A stretch of 64,000 nt of DNA from Paludibacter sp. (GCA_031292575.1 JARLGX010000008.1:1-64000), one strand, 5' to 3'; counted from the first letter of the stretch, positions 28,365 to 38,082 are shown. The notes: a model not told the origin generated them from the sequence alone. Program-made: numbers and translations.

Positions 28365-29150
28365 TTAGTTTGATTTAATAAGATAATAACCTGCTGTCGA
28401 AAAAAAATCTCGAAAATATGGAATTGCAGCGATTATTCTATTCATTTTTAATGGTTTAAGCCCAAATTTAACCTGATAATTAGGATTAATGAAATACAAT
28501 GTTTTTAACACTTTAATATACCCATTTTTATTTACCAAGCGTTCAAAACGCTCAATGCTTATTCCGGTTTCCTTTATTTCTAATAAGCCTGAAATAGTGT
28601 TCTTGTCTTCACCAAACGATTGTAAAACAAGTTTGTAAATTGATTTTGGCAAAAGATGGTAAAACGGAAGATGAGATAAAACCTTGCTTTTACACATTTG
28701 TTGATGTCCTCCAAACGGATTTTGCCAAGGTGGAAATGCAAAAAATGCAACCGCATTAGGAGCCATTAATTTTTTCATTAGTCCCAAGAATTTATCTTGG
28801 TCATGAATATGCTCAATTACATCGCGAACAATGATAATATCAAATTTTGAATCAAAATCATTAGTTTTGTAAATATCATCACTTATAAGTTTTATTCTAT
28901 TTTCGAAAGTAAGTGTTGAGTAATACTCTTTAGCCTTCTCAATTTTTGACAAACTGTAATCAACTCCCGTGCAAAAACAACCCAATTCTAAAAATGGTTT
29001 TAAATTGCCAGCTTCACCACAACCAATTTCCAACACCTGCAGAGACTTATTTATCTCTTTTGCAGATTGGATAAACGGGATAATATATTTCTGTGTTGAA
29101 AGGGCTTGCTCGTTAAAATACCGTTGCGGGTCGCGATGACGTTTCTGCAT
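28365..29150 (-). CDS. class I SAM-dependent methyltransferase
   Basis: The protein has 261 residues. Motif I is VLEIGCGEAGNLKPFLELG; further blocks are FDIIIVRDVIEHIHDQ and APNAVAFFAFPPWQNPFGGHQQ. It is the first gene of the polysaccharide cluster, 5 bp downstream of gltX, so it depends on read-through from the gltX promoter unless an internal promoter exists. The substrate may be a sugar or a lipid-linked intermediate; this cannot be told from sequence. Confidence 0.8.
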   Translation of the reverse strand: MQKRHRDPQRYFNEQALSTQKYIIPFIQSAKEINKSLQVLEIGCGEAGNLKPFLELGCFCTGVDYSLSKIEKAKEYYSTLTFENRIKLISDDIYKTNDFDSKFDIIIVRDVIEHIHDQDKFLGLMKKLMAPNAVAFFAFPPWQNPFGGHQQMCKSKVLSHLPFYHLLPKSIYKLVLQSFGEDKNTISGLLEIKETGISIERFERLVNKNGYIKVLKTLYFINPNYQVKFGLKPLKMNRIIAAIPYFRDFFSTAGYYLIKSN

Positions 29151-29155
29151 TCTTG

Positions 29156-30676
29156 TTAAATTTTTATCGTATTAATAGCACGTTCTATGCGCTCTATTGT
29201 TTCATCCTTTCCAATAATTGCAATAATATCAAACATGTGAGGACCTTTAGGTTCGCCAACAACTGATAAACGAAATGCATTCATAATTCCGCCAAGGTTA
29301 TATTCTTTGGCAGCAATCCATTCTTTTACAATTTCTTCAGTAATCTCAGGTGCGAAATCACTAACAGCTTTCAAAACTTCAACCAATTCAATTAATTGTG
29401 TAGGAGTTTCAGCTTTCCAGCGTTTTTGAATTGTTTTAGAATCATATTCGGTTGGAGCAACAAAAAAGAAGCTCGATTGATTCCAAAGTTCAGTTACAAA
29501 ATTAACCCGTTCTTTAATTAACGATACAATTTTAGTTACTTTTTCTATATGTTCCTTTATTCCTTTTTCAATCAAAATAATTTGGAACAAATTAGCAATT
29601 TCTAAATCTGATTTAGATTGTATATATTTATGATTAAACCACTTGCCCTTTTCATAATCAAATTTCGCACCACTTTTACTGACTCTTTCCAACGAAAATT
29701 GTTCAATCAATTCTTGCATTGAGAAAATTTCCTGTTCCGTACCGGAGTTCCAGCCTAATAAAGACAAAAAATTAACTACAGCTTCCGGAAAATAACCGGC
29801 TTCGCGATAACCTGATGAGGTTTCGCCCGTTTTAGGATCTTTCCAGTTTAATGGAAAAACTGGGAATCCCAATCGGTCACCATCGCGTTTACTAAGTTTT
29901 CCATTTCCATCCGGCTTTAATAATAAAGGCAGATGTGCAAATTCAGGCATTACTTCCGTCCAACCAAAGTATCGATATAACAGGACGTGTAATGGTGCTG
30001 ATGGCAACCATTCTTCACCCCGAATAACATGCGAGATTTCCATTAAATAATCATCCACTACATTTGCCAAATGGTACGTTGGTAATTCGTCAGAAGATTT
30101 AAACAGAACTTTATCATCTAAAACGGTCGAATTTACAATAACTTCACCCCGAATCAAATCCTGAATTTCTATTTCCTGGTTTGGTTCAATCTTAACTCTT
30201 ACCACATATTGTTCTCCGCATTTAATCTTATTTGCAACATCTTCAGCCGACAACGTAAGAGAATTTGTCATCATTCCTCGCGTGGAAGCATCATATTGAA
30301 AATTTGAAATTTCATTGCGTTTCGCTTCTAATTCTATTGGAGTATCAAAAGCAATATATGCCAATCCACCATCTAATAATTTATCCACATATTTACGATA
30401 AATGGCTTTGCGTTCGCTTTGACGATAAGGTGCATGTTTCCCTTCGTTTCGGGCTCCAATTCCTTCATCAATATGAATTCCCAGCCAATTGAGCGATTCA
30501 ACGATATATTCTTCTGCACCTGGCACAAAACGGGCAGAATCTGTATCTTCAATGCGGAGCAACATGTCTCCACCGTGTTTTTTTGCAAAAAGATAATTGT
30601 ATAATGCGGTACGAACTCCGCCAATATGTAGTGGTCCGGTTGGACTGGGTGCAAAACGCACTCTTACTTTTCTCAT
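29156..30676 (-). CDS. gltX: glutamyl-tRNA synthetase
   Basis: It charges tRNA-Glu with glutamate. The start at 30676 gives 506 residues, beginning [19 protein letters not shown] (HIGH-type motif). An upstream ATG at 30805 would add 43 residues of non-conserved, hydrophobic sequence overlapping the tsf terminator and would precede the -7 element at 30723-30730, so I reject it. The KMSKS equivalent is [15 protein letters not shown]. It is followed within 5 bp by the polysaccharide cluster. Confidence 0.95.
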   Translation of the reverse strand: MRKVRVRFAPSPTGPLHIGGVRTALYNYLFAKKHGGDMLLRIEDTDSARFVPGAEEYIVESLNWLGIHIDEGIGARNEGKHAPYRQSERKAIYRKYVDKLLDGGLAYIAFDTPIELEAKRNEISNFQYDASTRGMMTNSLTLSAEDVANKIKCGEQYVVRVKIEPNQEIEIQDLIRGEVIVNSTVLDDKVLFKSSDELPTYHLANVVDDYLMEISHVIRGEEWLPSAPLHVLLYRYFGWTEVMPEFAHLPLLLKPDGNGKLSKRDGDRLGFPVFPLNWKDPKTGETSSGYREAGYFPEAVVNFLSLLGWNSGTEQEIFSMQELIEQFSLERVSKSGAKFDYEKGKWFNHKYIQSKSDLEIANLFQIILIEKGIKEHIEKVTKIVSLIKERVNFVTELWNQSSFFFVAPTEYDSKTIQKRWKAETPTQLIELVEVLKAVSDFAPEITEEIVKEWIAAKEYNLGGIMNAFRLSVVGEPKGPHMFDIIAIIGKDETIERIERAINTIKI

Positions 30677-30722
30677 TCTTGAATAGGATATTAACTTGCT
30701 GAAGTCTGTTATATATGAAATG

Positions 30723-30730
30723 CAAAAATA
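30723..30730 (-). promoter_or_regulatory. candidate gltX promoter -7 element
   Basis: The minus strand reads TATTTTTG, about 46 nt upstream of the chosen gltX start. It supports that start and may drive the whole polysaccharide operon. Confidence 0.45.
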
Positions 30731-30762
30731 ATAAATTTTGACGACAATCCGGCAGAATAAGG

Positions 30763-30800
30763 CAAACAAAAAACCTCCCGATAAAAATCGAAAGGTTTTT
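30763..30800 (-). terminator. terminator of tsf
   Basis: AAAACCT...CGAT (from 30769) pairs with ATCG...AGGTTTT (to 30799). The loop is A-rich, and a T run follows on the minus strand. It lies 33 bp after the tsf stop. Confidence 0.7.
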
Positions 30801-30808
30801 CTCAAAAA

Positions 30809-30839
30809 GTACCCTTTAGGGAATTTAGGGGTTTATTCC
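30809..30839. repeat. CCCTTTAGGG-type repeat overlapping tsf 3' end
   Basis: GTACCCTTTAGGGAATTTAGGGG and following bases match copies at 31931-31960 and 32022-32053 (shared pattern GTCYCYYTTWGGGRATTWGGGG). They are related to the CCCCTAAAGGGG repeats at 42.8-43.2 kb. The copy runs into the tsf stop codon. Confidence 0.55.
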
Positions 30840-31831
30840 TGATTTAACGTTACGCGTTTGAAAGCGATGCAGGTTAAATGTTTTTTTGCAAGCAGTTCTT
30901 TTACTGTTATTTTTCCGGCTTCTTCACCGCCTCCTTCGTACTTTTGTTCTAAAAGGGTATATTCTTTGAAGAATTTTGCCATACGTCCAGCGGCAATATT
31001 GTTTACTTTCTGATCGGGTAAAGTAGCAGTTTTTTCTGCAACAACTGTTTCTTTTATTTCACGTGCTTTTGCTGCTTCTTCTGCGGTGATCCAACCTTTT
31101 GCCATATTTGATTCAATATGAGCTTCAGTATCAACGTGAGTAGGGTTTATTCCTGCTTTTTTCAATGCGACTTCAACTTCTTTTGAAACAAGTTCCATTT
31201 TGGTTTTTTCGATAGCCACTGCCAGCTCGTTATCTTTTACCTTTTGAGGTACAGCGGATTCATCAATAGCCACAGGAGCCATTGCTGCAATGTGCATTGC
31301 TATGCCGCGAATAATTTCGTATTCTGCGTTTTCTTCAGCAAATGCTACCAAAGTAGCCAATTTGTTTCCCGGATGAATGTAAGCCGAAGTTGAACCTCCC
31401 TGAACAAATTCATAATAATCCAATTCCATTTTTTCGCCCGTTACACCAATGCGTTCAACGATTAAATCAGAGACAGCTTTACCATCAATTTTTAATGCGT
31501 TAAGTTCCTCAATATTACCTGGCTTTGATGCCAACGCAACATTGAGAATAGATTGTGTAAGAGCAATAAAATCGGCATTTTTTGCCACAAAGTCTGTTTC
31601 ACATTTTAGAGCTAAAACGGCTGCAAATCCATCTTTAGCCGCAGCCAAAACACAACCTTCAGAAGCTTCACGGTCGCTACGCTTGGCAGCTACCGCTTGC
31701 CCCTTTTTACGAATAATTTCAATTGCTTTTTCAAAATCATTTTCAGCCTCTGTAAGTGCATTTTTGCAATCCATCATGCCGGCACCAGTCATAGTGCGCA
31801 ACTTTGAAATTTCTGCCATTGTTACTGCCAT
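30833..31831 (-). CDS. tsf: translation elongation factor Ts
   Basis: At 332 residues this is a normal EF-Ts of Bacteroidetes length. It is the nucleotide exchange factor that releases GDP from EF-Tu. The N-terminal UBA-like region reads MAEISKLRTMTGAGMMDCKNAL. The core includes KCETDFVAKNADF and MHIAAMAPVAI. It lies downstream of rpsB, the conserved rpsB-tsf order, but with a 216-bp gap containing repeats. It ends in a hairpin at 30763-30800. Confidence 0.97.
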   Translation of the reverse strand: MAVTMAEISKLRTMTGAGMMDCKNALTEAENDFEKAIEIIRKKGQAVAAKRSDREASEGCVLAAAKDGFAAVLALKCETDFVAKNADFIALTQSILNVALASKPGNIEELNALKIDGKAVSDLIVERIGVTGEKMELDYYEFVQGGSTSAYIHPGNKLATLVAFAEENAEYEIIRGIAMHIAAMAPVAIDESAVPQKVKDNELAVAIEKTKMELVSKEVEVALKKAGINPTHVDTEAHIESNMAKGWITAEEAAKAREIKETVVAEKTATLPDQKVNNIAAGRMAKFFKEYTLLEQKYEGGGEEAGKITVKELLAKKHLTCIAFKRVTLNQE

Positions 31832-31930
31832 AATTGTAAAGTATTAAATCACTACCTCTAAACCTTAGTAGAAGAATAAGATAGCGAAGAATGTTAGTAT
31901 AATATTTTAGATTTTAAATTCCCTTATTCT

Positions 31931-32053
31931 GGTCTCCTTTAGGGATTAGGGTTTTATTAGAACGAGTTACAAGCTACAAAAATTCATAACTGGTAACTCG
32001 TTTTAAAGATTTTGTCTTTAAGTCCCACTTCAGGGGATTTAGGGGTCTTATTC
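31931..32053. repeat. two CTTTAGGGG-type repeat copies and an inverted repeat in the rpsB-tsf gap
   Basis: Copies lie at 31931-31960 and 32022-32053; the second runs into the rpsB stop codon. Between them AACGAGTTAC (31961-31970) and GTAACTCGTT (31993-32002) form a perfect 10-bp stem with a 22-nt loop. This could attenuate or process the rpsB-tsf message. No T tract follows on the minus strand, so it is not a classical terminator. Confidence 0.55.
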
Positions 32054-32881
32054 TTCTTCTTTAATGAATTTCTTTACCACGTTAGCGTTTAAAGCTTCTT
32101 CATCTTCTTTTTGAGTTCTTGGTCTTTTTGTTACTCGCGATTTCTTTTCTTTCACAACCGGAGCTTCTGCAGATTCAGTATCTACTTTTTCAACTTTACG
32201 TTCTTCTAAACCCTCTTGAATAGCAGCAACCATTGCTGAAAGAATTACATCTACAGATTTTGTTGCATCATCATTAGCAGGAATCACAAAGTCGATATTA
32301 TTAGGATTCGAGTTTGTATCAACAATACCGAAAACAGGAATACCCAAACGTTGAGCCTCTTTAACAGCAATTTGCTCTTTCATTACATCTACAATGAAAA
32401 GTGCAGAAGGCAAACGAGTCAAATCAGCAATAGAACCTAAGTTTTTTTCCAATTTTTCGCGTTGACGTGTAATTTGAAGTTTTTCGCGTTTAGAGATATT
32501 ATCAAAAGTTCCATCAGTGGCCATTTTATCAATGGTAGTCATTTTTTTCACTGCTTTACGGATTGTAGGAAAATTGGTTAACATACCACCTGCCCAACGT
32601 TCTGTAATATATGGCATCCCAACAGCAGTTGCTTTATCAGCAACAACGTCTTTTGCTTGTTTCTTTGTAGCAACGAAAAGGATTTTACGACCTGATTTTG
32701 CGATTTGTTTTAATGCTGCAGCAGCCTCATCAATTTTCACAACTGTTTTGTGTAAATCAATAATGTGGATATCATTACGCTCCATGAAAATGTAAGGAGC
32801 CATAGCAGGATTCCATTTGCGTTTCAAGTGACCGAAGTGGCAACCGGCTTCTAATAATTCTTCGAAATTTGTTCTTGACAT
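32048..32881 (-). CDS. rpsB: 30S ribosomal protein S2
   Basis: The protein has 277 residues. It begins FEELLEAGCHFGHLKRKWNP and contains RKILFVATKKQAKDVV, RWAGGMLTNFPTIRKAVKK and FGIVDTNSNPNNIDFVIPANDDA, all S2 signatures. The C-terminal tail (about 235-277) is long, charged and rich in Glu, Lys and Arg, as usual in Bacteroidetes. Gene order rplM-rpsI-rpsB-tsf is conserved in the phylum. Confidence 0.98.
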   Translation of the reverse strand: MSRTNFEELLEAGCHFGHLKRKWNPAMAPYIFMERNDIHIIDLHKTVVKIDEAAAALKQIAKSGRKILFVATKKQAKDVVADKATAVGMPYITERWAGGMLTNFPTIRKAVKKMTTIDKMATDGTFDNISKREKLQITRQREKLEKNLGSIADLTRLPSALFIVDVMKEQIAVKEAQRLGIPVFGIVDTNSNPNNIDFVIPANDDATKSVDVILSAMVAAIQEGLEERKVEKVDTESAEAPVVKEKKSRVTKRPRTQKEDEEALNANVVKKFIKEEE

Positions 32882-32989
32882 TTTTGTTGTTTTAATTTTT
32901 TGTTTACTTTCTGTAATAATTCAATTGTCGAGTAGCCATCCAGCGTACTATGAGTCTCGTCAATTTAGATACTAAACAATTTTCAGTGA

Positions 32990-33056
32990 ACAGCAAACAG
33001 TAAACAGTAAACGAAATCGATAACTGCTGACTGATAACTGATGCCTGATAACTGAT
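32990..33056. repeat. short tandem AACAGTAA / TGATAACTGA motifs between rpsI and rpsB
   Basis: About 65 bp contain CAGCAAACAGTAAACAGTAAACG followed by repeats of CTGATAACTGATG. Similar CTGATAA motifs lie at 3908-3930. They are low-complexity intergenic repeats; no function is evident. Confidence 0.45.
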
Positions 33057-33057
33057 A

Positions 33058-33444
33058 TTAACGTTTTGAGAACTGGAATCTTTTACGAGCTTTTGGTTGA
33101 CCCGGTTTCTTACGTTCCACCTCGCGTGGGTCACGTGTCATGAAACCTTCCGATTTAAGAGCCGGTTTATCTTCGGCATTTATCTTTACCAATGCACGGG
33201 CAATAGCTAAGCGCAAAGCTTCGGCCTGCCCTTTAAAACCACCGCCATCAAGATTTACTTTGATATCATATTTTTCAACAACTCCTAATTTAGAAAGAGG
33301 TTGTTTTACAATAAATTGTAGAATTGGTGAGGGAAAATATACAGAGACATCACGTTTATTAATGGTAATTTGTCCACTTCCTTCGCTTACAAAAACACGA
33401 GCAACAGCCGCTTTTCTTCTTCCTAAGGCATTTATTACTTCCAT
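33058..33444 (-). CDS. rpsI: 30S ribosomal protein S9
   Basis: At 128 residues it has standard S9 length. It contains GRRKAAVARVFV, the GGGFKGQAEALRLAIARAL block and the basic C-terminal tail KPGQPKARKRFQFSKR that reaches the ribosomal P site. It starts 5 bp after rplM, so the two are cotranscribed. Confidence 0.98.
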   Translation of the reverse strand: MEVINALGRRKAAVARVFVSEGSGQITINKRDVSVYFPSPILQFIVKQPLSKLGVVEKYDIKVNLDGGGFKGQAEALRLAIARALVKINAEDKPALKSEGFMTRDPREVERKKPGQPKARKRFQFSKR

Positions 33445-33449
33445 ACTGA

Positions 33450-33905
33450 TTATTTAAGTGAGTTTAAATCGATTTGTTTTGGTTGTTGAGCTTGCATAGT
33501 GTGTTCCGCTCCTGCGAAAACATACAAATTACCCAAAAGTACTGCACCTAAACGGTTTTTAGGTAACATACCTTTCACCACTTTTTTGATTAGTTTTTCA
33601 GGACTTTTTTCCATCAATTTAGCAGGTGTAATTTCGCGTTGTCCACCCGGATAGCCAGTATGGCTTAGGTAAATGCGATCGTTCCATTTGTTACCTGTTA
33701 ATTGAACTTTGTCTGCATTGATAATAATCACATTATCGCCACAATCAACGTGAGGAGTAAAACTTGGTTTGTATTTACCGCGCAAAAGCTTTGCAACTTT
33801 TGAACCCATACGTCCCAACACCAAATCGGTAGCATCCACAACTACCCATTCTTTCTGCGCCGTAGCTTTATTGGCAGAAATGGTTTTATAACTTAACGTA
33901 TCCAC
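33450..33905 (-). CDS. rplM: 50S ribosomal protein L13
   Basis: The protein has 151 residues. L13 blocks are VDATDLVLGRMGSKVAKLLRG, KYKPSFTPHVDCGDNVIIIN, HTGYPGGQR and the MLPKNRLG strand. It is the first gene of the rplM-rpsI-rpsB-tsf group and is preceded by a leader of about 140 nt. Confidence 0.98.
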   Translation of the reverse strand: MDTLSYKTISANKATAQKEWVVVDATDLVLGRMGSKVAKLLRGKYKPSFTPHVDCGDNVIIINADKVQLTGNKWNDRIYLSHTGYPGGQREITPAKLMEKSPEKLIKKVVKGMLPKNRLGAVLLGNLYVFAGAEHTMQAQQPKQIDLNSLK

Positions 33906-34051
33906 TTTTTAAAAATGTTTTTTAATTAATAATTCAGTCGTTTCATCCAGTTTCAATCGCTACGTTGAGGAGGCTAATCGGCACAAAATAGGATATTTAC
34001 ACTTAGAAAAACAGACTATTACACTGAGATAATAAACGGACTGCAAAAATA
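33906..34051 (-). promoter_or_regulatory. rplM promoter and long 5' leader
   Basis: The minus strand has TATTTTTG (34044-34051), a -7 element, about 140 nt upstream of rplM. This leaves a long untranslated leader of the kind that can carry an autoregulatory ribosomal-protein binding site. L13 leader RNAs have been proposed in Bacteroidia. I did not derive a secondary structure with confidence. Confidence 0.4.
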
Positions 34052-34154
34052 CTGTTTTTCTTTGGATTACCAAACAATTGAACATCTTTTTTTTAAACTG
34101 TATTTTTCAGGCATTTAAACTCTATTTTTACATGAAAATAACTAAGTTTGCAGC

Positions 34155-34670
34155 ATGGAAATACTAACCACTGAGTTTTATAAACAAGATGCTATAATTA
34201 TTGCCGAAAAACTTTTGGGAAAAACTCTGATCCGTACCTGGGATGATGGTTCGGAATCCTGTTACAGCATTACTGAAACAGAAGCATACCTTGGTGAAGA
34301 AGACAAAGCTTGCCACGCCAGTAAAGGAAGGACAAAGCGTACTGAAATTATGTATGCCGAAGGTGGAAAATTATACGTTTACCTTATTTACGGAATGTAT
34401 TGGATGTTGAATGTGGTTACAGGAGTTGAAAATCAGCCTCAGGCAGTTTTAATTTGCGGAATAGACAATATTATTGGCTCCGGAAAAGTTGGACGTGAAC
34501 TTAAAATTGATAAAACTTTTTATGGCGAAGACTTGATAATTTCAAAGCGAATCAGAATAGAAAATGCTCCGGATATTACAAATTTTAAAACCACCAAAAG
34601 GGTTGGAATTGACTATGCAGGCGATTACTGGAAAAATAAAGAGTGGAGGTTTATTTATAAACAAAAATAG
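34155..34670 (+). CDS. DNA-3-methyladenine glycosylase (AAG/MPG family)
   Basis: At 171 residues it is at the short end of the family. It excises alkylated purines in base-excision repair. Signatures are DAIIIAEKLLGKTLIR, ITETEAYLGEEDKACHA (catalytic Glu in ETEAY), KRTEIMY, and YVYLIYGMYWMLNVVTG. The enzyme is monofunctional and cytoplasmic. It stands alone, divergent from rplM. Confidence 0.92.
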   Translation: MEILTTEFYKQDAIIIAEKLLGKTLIRTWDDGSESCYSITETEAYLGEEDKACHASKGRTKRTEIMYAEGGKLYVYLIYGMYWMLNVVTGVENQPQAVLICGIDNIIGSGKVGRELKIDKTFYGEDLIISKRIRIENAPDITNFKTTKRVGIDYAGDYWKNKEWRFIYKQK

Positions 34671-34803
34671 ACCTTTATGAAAAAGAATTTCAAACGATTG
34701 CAACGTAAATTTCTATGGAAACTTTAAATAATTATTTAGTTGAAAATATTCATATTAATTTTGTACAATGAAATTTGTATTGTACTTAAATTCTAATTTT
34801 ATC

Positions 34804-36648
34804 ATGAAAAAACTAATTTCCCTTTTGCTTTTAGTCCTGACTTTGAGCGCTTATGCACAGATTGATCGCGTAGAACCTGCTTTTTGGTGGGTAGGAATGA
34901 AAAATCCCCAATTACAGTTATTAATTCATGGAACAGAAATTTGCAATAGAAAGGTAGAAATAGCTTACCCGGGAATTAAAATACTCAAAACCAACAGAGC
35001 TTGCAGTCCAAATTACCTGTTTGTAACGTTGGAGCTTGATTCGAAAACAATAAAAGCAGGGAAGTTTGACATTCAACTGACTCAGCCCGACAAACCAACA
35101 CTAACAGTAAACTACGAACTAAAAAACAGACGAAAAGACTCAAGAAAACGCGAAGGATTTTCGAGTTCAGATGTGGTCTATCTACTTATGCCAGACAGGT
35201 TTGCAAATGGAGACACAACAAACGACAATGTAGCATCTCAACCTGATAAACTTAACAGACAAAACCCGAGTGGCCGGCATGGTGGCGATTTAATGGGCAT
35301 AATGGAACATTTGGATTATATCAAGGAGCTAGGTGCAACAGCCATATGGAGTACTCCACTTTTAGAGAACAATTACTCTAGAGGAACTTATCATGGTTAT
35401 GCTATTAGCGATTATTATAAAATAGATCCACGGTTTGGCAGTAATGACGATTACATAAACTTCGTGACAGCATCGCACCAAAAGGGATTGAAAATAATCA
35501 TGGATATGGTATCAAATCATTGCGGAATATGGGCGTGGTGGATGAGCGATCTACCTTTCGAAGACTGGATTCATCAATGGCCAACATATACTCAAACTAA
35601 TTTTAAGTTCAACACTATTAATGACATACACGCTGCAAACATTGACAAAAAGCAGTTTACTGATGGATGGTTCGACAGAATGATGCCGGACATGAACCAA
35701 CAAAACCCCTATTTCTGGACATATTTTATTCAAAACTCAATCTGGTGGATTGAAAACGCTGATTTAGATGGGATTCGCATGGATACGTATCCGTTCAACG
35801 ACCGCGAAGCTATGGCTAAGTGGGCAAAAGCCATAACCGATGAATATCCTCACTTCAACATTGTGGGAGAGATATCACTCGAAAACTCGCAGGAAATTGC
35901 TGCATGGCAAAAAGATGCAGTTAGTCCAATCAAATCTAATTCCAATCTTCCAAGTGTGATGGATTTTATTCTTCAACGAGATTTATTAAAATGCTTTAAT
36001 GAGCACGGAAAACCATGGGAAAATACTGGAATGAACCGGCTTTATAATACTATTGTCAATGATTATTTATACCCTAACATTAACGACTTGTTGATATTTG
36101 CCGAGAACCACGACACACAACGGTTTAATTATCAAACAAAAGGCAGCCTGGCAAAATATAAAATGGCTATGTCGTTGTTGATGACTACACGTGGCATTCC
36201 CCAGATTTATTATGGGTCTGAAATAGGCATGACCGGAGACAAAGACAAAGGCGATGGCGATATACGTCGTGATTTTCCGGGTGGTTGGGCAGGTGATTCC
36301 ATCAACGCGTTTACTGAAAAAGGCAGAACTCCTATGCAAAACGAGTATTATGATTTCACAGCAAAATTATTAAACTGGCGAAAGAATAAAACAGTCATTC
36401 ACACCGGATTGCTGACGCACTATGTACCTGAGAATGATGTATATGTATATTTCCGGTATAATGACACGGAAAAAATAATGGTGGTTATTAACAACAATGA
36501 AACAGATCAGACCATAAAAACTGACCATTTTGCCGAAAGCTTGGAAAATGTAACCACTGGAACAGATGTGATGACAGGTAAAACCTTTGATTTAAAAAGT
36601 GAGCTGACTATCCCAAAGCAAACCGCACTAATTCTGGAGTTGCATTAA
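34804..36648 (+). CDS. GH13 alpha-amylase family enzyme (neopullulanase/cyclomaltodextrinase-like, SusA type)
   Basis: The start at 34804 (KKLISLLLLVLTLSAYAQ) gives a clear signal peptide and 614 residues; an ATG 12 codons upstream would spoil the signal. Domains are an N-terminal cyclomaltodextrinase Ig-like domain (about 20-120), then the GH13 barrel. Catalytic regions are DGIRMDTYPFND (nucleophile Asp), VGEISLEN (acid Glu) and AENHDTQRF. A C-terminal beta domain ends the protein. It hydrolyses alpha-1,4 glucans such as maltodextrins in the periplasm. It is followed 33 bp later by a second GH13 gene. No SusCD pair is adjacent. Confidence 0.9.
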   Translation: MKKLISLLLLVLTLSAYAQIDRVEPAFWWVGMKNPQLQLLIHGTEICNRKVEIAYPGIKILKTNRACSPNYLFVTLELDSKTIKAGKFDIQLTQPDKPTLTVNYELKNRRKDSRKREGFSSSDVVYLLMPDRFANGDTTNDNVASQPDKLNRQNPSGRHGGDLMGIMEHLDYIKELGATAIWSTPLLENNYSRGTYHGYAISDYYKIDPRFGSNDDYINFVTASHQKGLKIIMDMVSNHCGIWAWWMSDLPFEDWIHQWPTYTQTNFKFNTINDIHAANIDKKQFTDGWFDRMMPDMNQQNPYFWTYFIQNSIWWIENADLDGIRMDTYPFNDREAMAKWAKAITDEYPHFNIVGEISLENSQEIAAWQKDAVSPIKSNSNLPSVMDFILQRDLLKCFNEHGKPWENTGMNRLYNTIVNDYLYPNINDLLIFAENHDTQRFNYQTKGSLAKYKMAMSLLMTTRGIPQIYYGSEIGMTGDKDKGDGDIRRDFPGGWAGDSINAFTEKGRTPMQNEYYDFTAKLLNWRKNKTVIHTGLLTHYVPENDVYVYFRYNDTEKIMVVINNNETDQTIKTDHFAESLENVTTGTDVMTGKTFDLKSELTIPKQTALILELH

Positions 36649-36681
36649 AATAAAAACCAATCAATCTCTAAAGTAGTTTTT

Positions 36682-38082
36682 ATGAAGAAAGTCATAATTC
36701 CAATAATTTCATTGCTGGTATTAGCCACAGCAAGTTTAGCCGGATTCAATTCGTGTAAAAGCCAATCGAAAACTTCAGAAAATTTAATGGATTCTATTCC
36801 TTACAAAAAAACGATGCCTGAGTGGGCACGGAATGCAAATATCTACGAAGTAAACATACGTCAATATACGCCCGAAGGAACATTCAAAGCATTTCAGACG
36901 CAATTGCCGCGACTCAAACAAATGGGCGTTGACATTCTTTGGATAATGCCCATCAACCCAATTGGGGTAAAAAACCGCAAAGGTTCACTCGGAAGCTATT
37001 ATTCAATCAGTGATTATGGAAAAGTGAATCCCGAATATGGAACCGAAGCTGACTTTAAAAATCTGGTTACCAAAGCTCACAAACTCGGGATGCATGTCAT
37101 TATCGACTGGGTGGCAAACCATACTTCGTGGGACAATGTATGGATTAAACCTCATTCCGACTGGTACACAAAGGACAGCCTTGGGAATATCATTATTCCA
37201 AAAGGCACAGACTGGCATGACACGGCCGATTTGAATTATGACAATCCCGAATTGCGCAAAGCAATGATTGCCGCCATGAGCTATTGGGTAAAGAACGATG
37301 ACATTGATGGTTTCCGCTGCGATGTAGCGTTTATGGTTCCGATATCGTTCTGGATTCATGCCCGCAAAGCCATTGATGAATTGAAGCCGGGTTGTTTTTT
37401 CCTGGCTGAAGCCGGTGATCCATTGCAACATTTAGCATTTGATATGACTTACGACTGGCCATTGAAAGATATAATAAACGAAATACCAAAGGGTAAAAAA
37501 AATGTCAGCGATTTAATCAAACATTTTGAAGATGAATCTAAAAAATTCAAGCCGGAAGATGTGAGAATGCATTTCCTGACCAACCACGACTTAAACACTT
37601 GGGACGGAAGCGAATATGAACGCTTGGGTGATGCCCCGGTTGATGCTTTTACGGTACTGACCTATATGCTCCCGGGAATGCCACTGACCTATTCGGGACA
37701 GGAAGAACCGATAAAGAACCGAATCAGATTCTTCGACAAAGATACCATTCAGTTTAAAAACTATGCACGACAAGGACTTCTCACAAAACTAAACCAACTG
37801 AAAACAGGGAATAAAGCCCTTTGGGGAACCAGTTACAATGGCAGTTTTATGGGATTGCGAAACACAAGTCCGAATAACGTACTAAGTTTCATCCGGTTCA
37901 ATAAAAAGACTCAGGTACTTGCTGTATTTAATTTCTCTCCGAAAGAACAAATATTCAAAATTACGGATGAAATTAAAGGTGATTTTGTGAATTACCTGGG
38001 AGAGAAAATCACCGTGCAAACCAATGCGGTGATTAAATTAAAACCCTGGGATTATTCCGTTGAGATTTCGATTCCGCAATAA
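36682..38082 (+). CDS. GH13 alpha-amylase family protein, probable lipoprotein or exported
   Basis: This 466-residue protein has an N-terminal hydrophobic signal with Cys in FNSCKS near residue 26, a loose Bacteroidetes-type lipobox. The barrel has YEVNIRQYTPEGTF, DIDGFRCDVAFMVP (nucleophile Asp), FFLAEAGDP (Glu) and LTNHDLNTWDG (Asp). A short C-terminal beta domain is present. It probably works with the upstream GH13 enzyme on starch-like glucans. The operon ends at the hairpin 38161-38202. Confidence 0.88.
   Translation: MKKVIIPIISLLVLATASLAGFNSCKSQSKTSENLMDSIPYKKTMPEWARNANIYEVNIRQYTPEGTFKAFQTQLPRLKQMGVDILWIMPINPIGVKNRKGSLGSYYSISDYGKVNPEYGTEADFKNLVTKAHKLGMHVIIDWVANHTSWDNVWIKPHSDWYTKDSLGNIIIPKGTDWHDTADLNYDNPELRKAMIAAMSYWVKNDDIDGFRCDVAFMVPISFWIHARKAIDELKPGCFFLAEAGDPLQHLAFDMTYDWPLKDIINEIPKGKKNVSDLIKHFEDESKKFKPEDVRMHFLTNHDLNTWDGSEYERLGDAPVDAFTVLTYMLPGMPLTYSGQEEPIKNRIRFFDKDTIQFKNYARQGLLTKLNQLKTGNKALWGTSYNGSFMGLRNTSPNNVLSFIRFNKKTQVLAVFNFSPKEQIFKITDEIKGDFVNYLGEKITVQTNAVIKLKPWDYSVEISIPQ

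Noticed and set aside
30677-30805. N-terminal extension of glutamyl-tRNA synthetase from an upstream ATG
   Set aside because: The extension is not conserved-looking, covers the tsf terminator and lies partly upstream of the -7 promoter element; the family starts at [14 protein letters not shown].
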